From NCBI GenBank assembly GCA_964526045.1, contig CAZGIF010000013.1, positions 1-11,122 of the forward strand: 11,122 bases of DNA. The letters run 5' to 3'. The stretch is from CAZGIF01 sp964526045 (GTDB lineage Bacteria; Patescibacteriota; Gracilibacteria; Absconditabacterales; Absconditicoccaceae). Under the pieces are notes generated by a model. The model was not told the DNA's origin, made no database searches, and saw nothing but the letters and a program-made list of their open reading frames with translations. Shown in pieces: positions 6,929 through 11,122 of the stretch (the stretch's first letter is position 1; every line of letters starts with the position of its first letter). Position numbers and translations under genes: made by a program.

Positions 6929-7633
6929 ATGACAAACCCATCATCAGAGATAAAAAGATTCTGAACATATTCAAACACTCCCAAAGCAAGTCCAGAAACA
7001 ACAACCGCATTAGATCAGATACGCCAAAGAGTACAAGAATGAGTTGAAGTATGAGAAATAGAAGACATACGAACTGACATAAGTCAATTTTTTACTACAA
7101 AGTATACTGGAATACTTAGTCAAGAAAAATTATTGGCAAGAAAACATGTAACAGAACATGATCGGAAACCCAAACTTAATGAACTAAAAGTAGCATATAA
7201 AATAGATTGATATGATGTAAATCTCTTTGCAAATGAAGCAAAATCTACACTTGAGAAGTTTTGAGATGAGATTTGAGTAGGTCAGGATATCTATAAACTA
7301 GATATTCTCTTGTCACACCTTTTCAAAACTATTAAGGGAGAGTACAAAGGTCTATATAAAGATCTTACAGATGTAAAGTCAAAGGATGTAAATGTCTGAA
7401 TACAAACAAAAGAAAGACCTTTAGTTTATCAAATTAAGCTTAATACCGAAAAAAAAGAGAGATGAATTAAGATAAATCAAATCAAAATTATTCAACTAAA
7501 GCCATGACAAAATGTTTCACGAATGAATCCAAGAGATGTAATACAGCTAAATAATGACCTAAGAAAGTATACTGAAGCAAAAGAATTGAAAGATAATTTT
7601 GAAAAAGATTCTGGTTTTAAAATAATAAAATAA
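6929..7633 (+). CDS. Hypothetical protein (234 aa), no recognised family
   Basis: A 234-residue frame with nine TGA glycines, starting MTNPSSEIKRFGTYSNTPKA and ending in TAA. The first 40 or so residues are polar and probably disordered. Residues about 85-130 (AYKIDGYDVNLFANEAK onward) and 150-210 (VNVGIQTKERPLVYQIKL, IKINQIKIIQLKPGQ) alternate hydrophobic and charged residues, suggesting a mixed alpha/beta soluble domain. There is no signal peptide, membrane helix or cysteine motif. The frame is open back to a TAA at 6869, but the only usual start codon is the ATG chosen here. It follows the 165-residue coiled-coil gene and is probably cotranscribed with it. Function unknown. Confidence 0.78.
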
Positions 7634-7769
7634 ATTAAAAAATTATTAGAAATGCATTAGAAAATTAGATCATAAAATATCTAATTATACTAGAAAAACT
7701 TAGGATATAAAAAACCTTTATAAAATATAAGGCACTTCAGAAAATAAGAAATCAAGACGAATCTATTTT

Positions 7770-8792
7770 ATGAAAAAACATCTAATGTGAAACACTACAC
7801 CAACACCACAATCATTTGATAAAATATCTACTCTTATGCGTTTTGGTTTATTAAAAAAGAACGTAAAAAATCTCAAAACAGAGATTGAAAAGAGACTAAC
7901 CAATAATCTTTCTGATGCTGATTGGTACAAAAAACTAGATGTATATCTAGAAAGAGCGGAAGCTGAAATAGTAGAATTGGAAAAAATACAAGAATTCACA
8001 AATGGAAACATAGCCAAGCTCCTTACAGATGTAAAAAAAATAGATAATCATGGTCTATGAGACATAGAAGAAATAGCTCAACTTTTTGAAATAAACGATA
8101 TTAATAATGAATTTCAACAAGTCATAAGAAGTATTGAAGCTCTAAGAAAAGATATCATAGAAGATATGAAATATATGGAAACATTTAAAAATTCAGAAAT
8201 ACTAAAAATAGTAGATGATAAAAAACATCGTATAGAACAAGAAAAAAAGACTCTTGTAAAACAACGCTCTATAATTGAAAAAGAAAAAAAACTACTTGAA
8301 AAAATCTGAGAAAAAAAAGAAATTATCTCAATAATCAATGAAATAAGTGATAAAACAAAAAGATCACTTAATAAAAGCATTCAAGATGCACTAAAAAGAA
8401 ATATCAGCAATACACATTGAATTGTTGAATTTCATAAAAACGTAATAATACTAAAGAACATGATAAACGAAACAATAAGCATATTAAACAGAGTAGAAGA
8501 AATTGAAGACATCACTACTGAAATAGTAGAATTGGAAGAATATGCAAAAGAAATATCATCTTCAATTAATGAGGATACAAAAGTACTTATTGAAGCAGTA
8601 AACCGTGCAACATCAAAGTTTATTAAAAGTTACTTAAACGCATTAGTTCAAAAAAATGAACTACTAAACACGAAGCTAATCGCAGCTGAAGACAAAATAA
8701 AACAAGTAGCCAATGGCAATTCCTCTGCAAAATATAAAGCTAAATGATACTTTCACAAGATAACAAAGAATACATGAAACAAAAATCATTAA
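7770..8792 (+). CDS. Hypothetical coiled-coil protein (340 aa)
   Basis: A 340-residue frame with six TGA glycines. It starts MKKHLMGNTTPTPQSFDKIS, then RFGLLKKNVKNLKTEIEKRL. Most of the protein is very rich in Lys, Glu and Ile with heptad spacing. The clearest coiled coil is around residues 145-190 (KKHRIEQEKKTLVKQRSIIE), with further helices to about residue 320. The C-terminal 25 residues are basic (KYKAKGYFHKITKN). No catalytic motif, signal peptide or clear membrane segment is seen. An alternative start is the Met at residue 23. Composition resembles the 165-residue gene product, suggesting a related structural or partner role, but coiled coils resemble one another by composition, so homology is unproven. 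The 136-base gap before it has a small hairpin (7715-7732) but no clear promoter. Confidence 0.8.
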
Positions 8793-8869
8793 TATCATTA
8801 CTACTACTAGTAATAAATATTCTTCCTTTTTTTAATTTGAAAAAAGTTAAATTTAGCTGACATATCTAA
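8744..8869 (+). CDS. Possible small membrane protein (41 aa), overlapping
   Basis: A 41-codon ORF (one TGA glycine) that overlaps the last 49 bases of the 340-residue gene in another frame. A hydrophobic segment SLISLLLLVINILPFF lies between lysine-rich ends (KEYMKQK and NLKKVK), as in a single-span small membrane protein. A shorter start at ATG 8774 gives 31 residues. The ORF extends into the gap before the next gene, so most of it is not merely a shadow. No Shine-Dalgarno is visible and no family is known. It may be chance in A+T-rich DNA. Confidence 0.3.
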
Positions 8870-8883
8870 TGCAAATTATTTGC

Positions 8884-8892
8884 TGATATAAT
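8884..8892 (+). promoter_or_regulatory. Possible extended -10 promoter for the 8947 gene
   Basis: TGATATAAT contains a perfect TATAAT preceded by TGn, the extended -10 form that can work without a good -35 box; none is visible. Transcription would start near 8899, about 48 nt before the ATG at 8947. In A+T-rich DNA such matches can arise by chance. Confidence 0.4.
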
Positions 8893-8946
8893 AGTAATCT
8901 GCAAAAATAATTATAATTACACTATGATTTTTATCTCTAAAAGAAA

Positions 8947-9705
8947 ATGACATATAGATCATGACATAATCAAAAAAAGCAAACAATATCAACCAATGAA
9001 CATCAAAAAAACCGACTAGAAACAACTAAGGAATTGGTCAACGATCATACATTCAAGGATGACTACACAAAACAGGCAGCATTTTATCTAATAGAAAACT
9101 TTGATAACATCAAAGAAACCTATACAGAAAAAGTTGATATTTTGAAAAGACTAAATTGTTTATCGCTTTTACGAAATATATGAGGTGCTGATGTAAGTCT
9201 GTACTTTAATGAATTTACACACCTACGTAAACACATAAGTCAAAATAATGATATATGAATTATTGATGCATATTGATGTGTTATAGTTTTACATTCTATA
9301 GTTACTTTTTTACAAACAAAAATTGAAAATTGACATTTATTTTTTTTGCAAAACAAATTATGAAAAGAAAAAAATAGTGTAAAAATACAGCTAGAGATTC
9401 AATGAAAAAGGAAATCACTAATCTTATGTACAGAAAAACATTACAGTAGATGATTTATAATAAAGAGCCTATATAATGATCAAAGTTGAAAAAAAATAAC
9501 TGAACATACGTTTGAATATGACCTAATATCCCAATTAAAGTTAGATTGAGCACTCCTTAGTCAACAGACACACAAGATACAGTGAAACACTGATATTAGT
9601 GAAATTCTGAAGAGATTTAGACATAAAAAAGTGCAAATAAAGCAAAAAACTAGCGAACAAACACCAGAAAAGAAAAAACGTCCTCGTATAAGTAGAGAAC
9701 GTTAG
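8947..9705 (+). CDS. Hypothetical protein (252 aa) with basic C-terminal tail
   Basis: A 252-residue frame whose glycines are almost all TGA (eleven TGA against one GGT), starting MTYRSGHNQKKQTISTNEHQ. An in-frame TAA at 8938 fixes ATG 8947 as the first usual start. The N-terminal 25 residues are polar. The middle (about 45-125) is helical with a hydrophobic run IDAYGCVIVLHSIVTFLQ near 104-121, probably a core helix rather than a membrane span. A beta-rich portion follows (VKIQLEIQ, KSLILCTE, RGFIIKSL). The last 30 or so residues are strongly basic (KKVQIKQK, EKKKRPRISRER), which could bind nucleic acid or be a disordered tail. No known family recognised. It probably has its own promoter at 8884. 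Confidence 0.78.
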
Positions 9706-9803
9706 GAATAATCAGATAAAAATCTTCTTCATCTTACTGACATTTCTACTTGAATTCACTACTGACACTTTAATTAAATCTTAACAAAAACAACAATATC
9801 CTA

Positions 9804-9836
9804 TTGACAAAAATTATATAAAATTTAGTATATACT
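9804..9836 (+). promoter_or_regulatory. Possible promoter of the lipoprotein gene
   Basis: TTGACA at 9804-9809 is a perfect -35 box. The -10 is ambiguous: AGTATA at 17 bp, TATATA at 19 bp or TATACT at 21 bp, all inside the 10-bp palindrome AGTATATACT (9827-9836). The start would be roughly 9840-9843, about 30 nt before the ATG. The rest of the 165-base gap 9706-9870 holds no ORF and no clear terminator. Confidence 0.45.
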
Positions 9837-9870
9837 AGTTAGTAAAAATTTTACACTATAAAAAACAATA

Positions 9871-11061
9871 ATGAATAACGTTGTAAAAAACATATATAAC
9901 ACAGTCAAAAAACCCGTGAACGTAGCAGTATTAGTCCTATTACTTTGAGCAATCTGATGATGCACACCTGATAATACTAATGAAAACACACAAACGGCTC
10001 AAACTCAAACAAATACAACACAAGAAATGAGAAAAAATATAAAAGAGGACTGAACAGAATCATTGTTAGTAAATTATCCTCAACATTCTGAATTTCTTAA
10101 AAAGTTTTTTCCACAAAAACATTGATTAGAAGAAACAATACAAATTCTAAAGACTACGCTATGAGATTCAGTCACAATAAATTTGGATAAAGACTTATCT
10201 GACCAACAAAATATAGAAAAATTATTATTAGATGTTTTTATTCCAATCAACATTTTGCCAGTCATTGAGAAGTGAAAAGTTGATCTTTATGAAATTGTTT
10301 GAGAATATGCAAATATAAAGTTAGAAGATATGAAAGACTTTTTTGAGGAATCTTGATTAGAAAACTATTCTTTTGATTGAGTATATAACAAGATTTTATT
10401 GATGAAAGAGACACCGACTCAAAGTGACGGATGTACCTCTTTTTTGTGAGGAAAACACTATATGCAAATTAAGAAAACATTATCTCAATCGTCTCAATTA
10501 CTCTGAGGAATTAAAACTGAGCAATGAAAAGAACTATTATACAAAATGACTGCTGCAAATGAAATATGAAACGCGGTTATTGATAATTCTCTAGATCTAG
10601 TACCTCAAAACATAAACTCATTAAATAAAGAAGATAAGAATAAACTAATAACTAATACTATGGTTTCAGAAACTTACTCTGACGCAGCAGTGTTTTGGTT
10701 ATTACAAAAAGAATTAGAGTCAGTACTTGTAAATGTAGCAAATAAACACAAACAAGGACTTGAACGAAAAGATGATGTAGATTATTGAGTTGATATAGTA
10801 ACTATAACCGCTGCACTAACCAATTCTATATGACAAACAAAAGGAAAATGAGTATATAATAAATGAAGTTATGAAATGTTATCTTATGTAATGGATAACC
10901 TACCTAAAAATCAACAATATATGTCATTGATGCAAACAGGAAATAGATGAGACAGAGATATAAATGAAGTTGCTTTTAATATACAAGTATGAGAAATTGT
11001 AAATAAAGAAATATTAGATTATATAAAAAATAAAGTTTTACCGAAAGCTAAACCATTCTAA
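9871..11061 (+). CDS. Predicted lipoprotein of unknown function (396 aa)
   Basis: A 396-residue frame with more than 20 TGA glycines. A lysine-containing N-terminus precedes the hydrophobic stretch VNVAVLVLLLGAIGG, then the lipobox I-G-G-C with acceptor C31; both lipobox glycines are adjacent TGA codons. A Thr/Asn/Gln linker (about 32-52) follows, then a long soluble, mostly helical domain. A DGCTSFLGGKHY segment lies near 187-198 and VSETYSDAAVFWLL near 270. I see no HExxH or other catalytic signature. It should be secreted and anchored to the outer face of the membrane; that a TGA-rich signal region is openly readable also supports code 25. It is the last gene here, followed by 61 bases with no clear terminator. 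It may act at the cell or host surface, but this is speculation. Confidence 0.85.
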
Positions 11062-11122
11062 GAATATTGGCACCGTCTAAAAATTTGTGTAAATAACTAC
11101 TATTTTTTCACATCAATCCATA

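Noticed and set aside
7634..7769. Hairpin at 7715-7732 as a terminator
   Set aside because: Stem of only seven A/T-rich pairs with a bulge and no U-tract; nothing else is clear in this gap.
8924..9022. Short plus-strand ORF starting MIFISKRKG
   Set aside because: Only about 31 codons, ends in TAG and lies mostly inside the 252-residue gene in another frame; no supporting feature.
1..11122. tRNA, rRNA, insertion sequences or a tRNA-Gly(UCA) gene
   Set aside because: Looked for on both strands by eye; no cloverleaf with T-loop motif, transposase or rRNA segment was recognised.

Overview
The window comes from a bacterium that reads UGA as glycine (genetic code 25), so it is most likely a member of Candidatus Absconditabacteria (SR1) or Gracilibacteria (BD1-5). 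Read with the standard code, nearly every gene is chopped into short pieces. Read with TGA=Gly, nine long frames open up and TGA falls on glycines the protein families require: the C-x-G-P-H editing motif and the motif-3 glycine of ThrRS, and several Cas1 glycines. The DNA is very A+T rich, and no start has a recognisable Shine-Dalgarno sequence.

Left part (1-3836, all minus strand): a type V-A (Cas12a-type) CRISPR adaptation locus, in transcription order cas4 - cas1 - cas2 - leader - array. The array has 27 identical 36-bp repeats and runs off the left edge. Its repeat ends in the Cas12a handle (TCTAC-TATT-GTAGA). No cas12a effector is present: upstream of cas4 there is a terminator, then a YtxJ-like bacilliredoxin gene and thrS. 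The leader carries a strong stem-loop just before the first repeat.

Middle (3849-6256, minus strand): ytxJ, a GC-rich REP-like hairpin, and a complete threonyl-tRNA synthetase gene that lacks the N-terminal TGS domain. Upstream of thrS lies what looks like a classical ribosome-mediated attenuator: a promoter, a 15-codon leader peptide with six Thr codons (four consecutive), and mutually exclusive hairpins before a U-rich tract. This appears to be the most notable new element in the window.

Right part (6288-11061, plus strand): five genes of unknown function, plus one doubtful small membrane ORF. They encode two coiled-coil-rich, Lys/Glu/Ile-rich proteins, two soluble proteins of no recognised family, and a 396-residue predicted lipoprotein. 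A TTGACA/TATAAA promoter divergent from the thrS promoter drives the first gene, and its transcript would begin with a stem-loop. I recognise no family in this cluster. Shared direction, moderate spacing and similar composition suggest a related accessory set, but nothing in the sequence proves a joint function.
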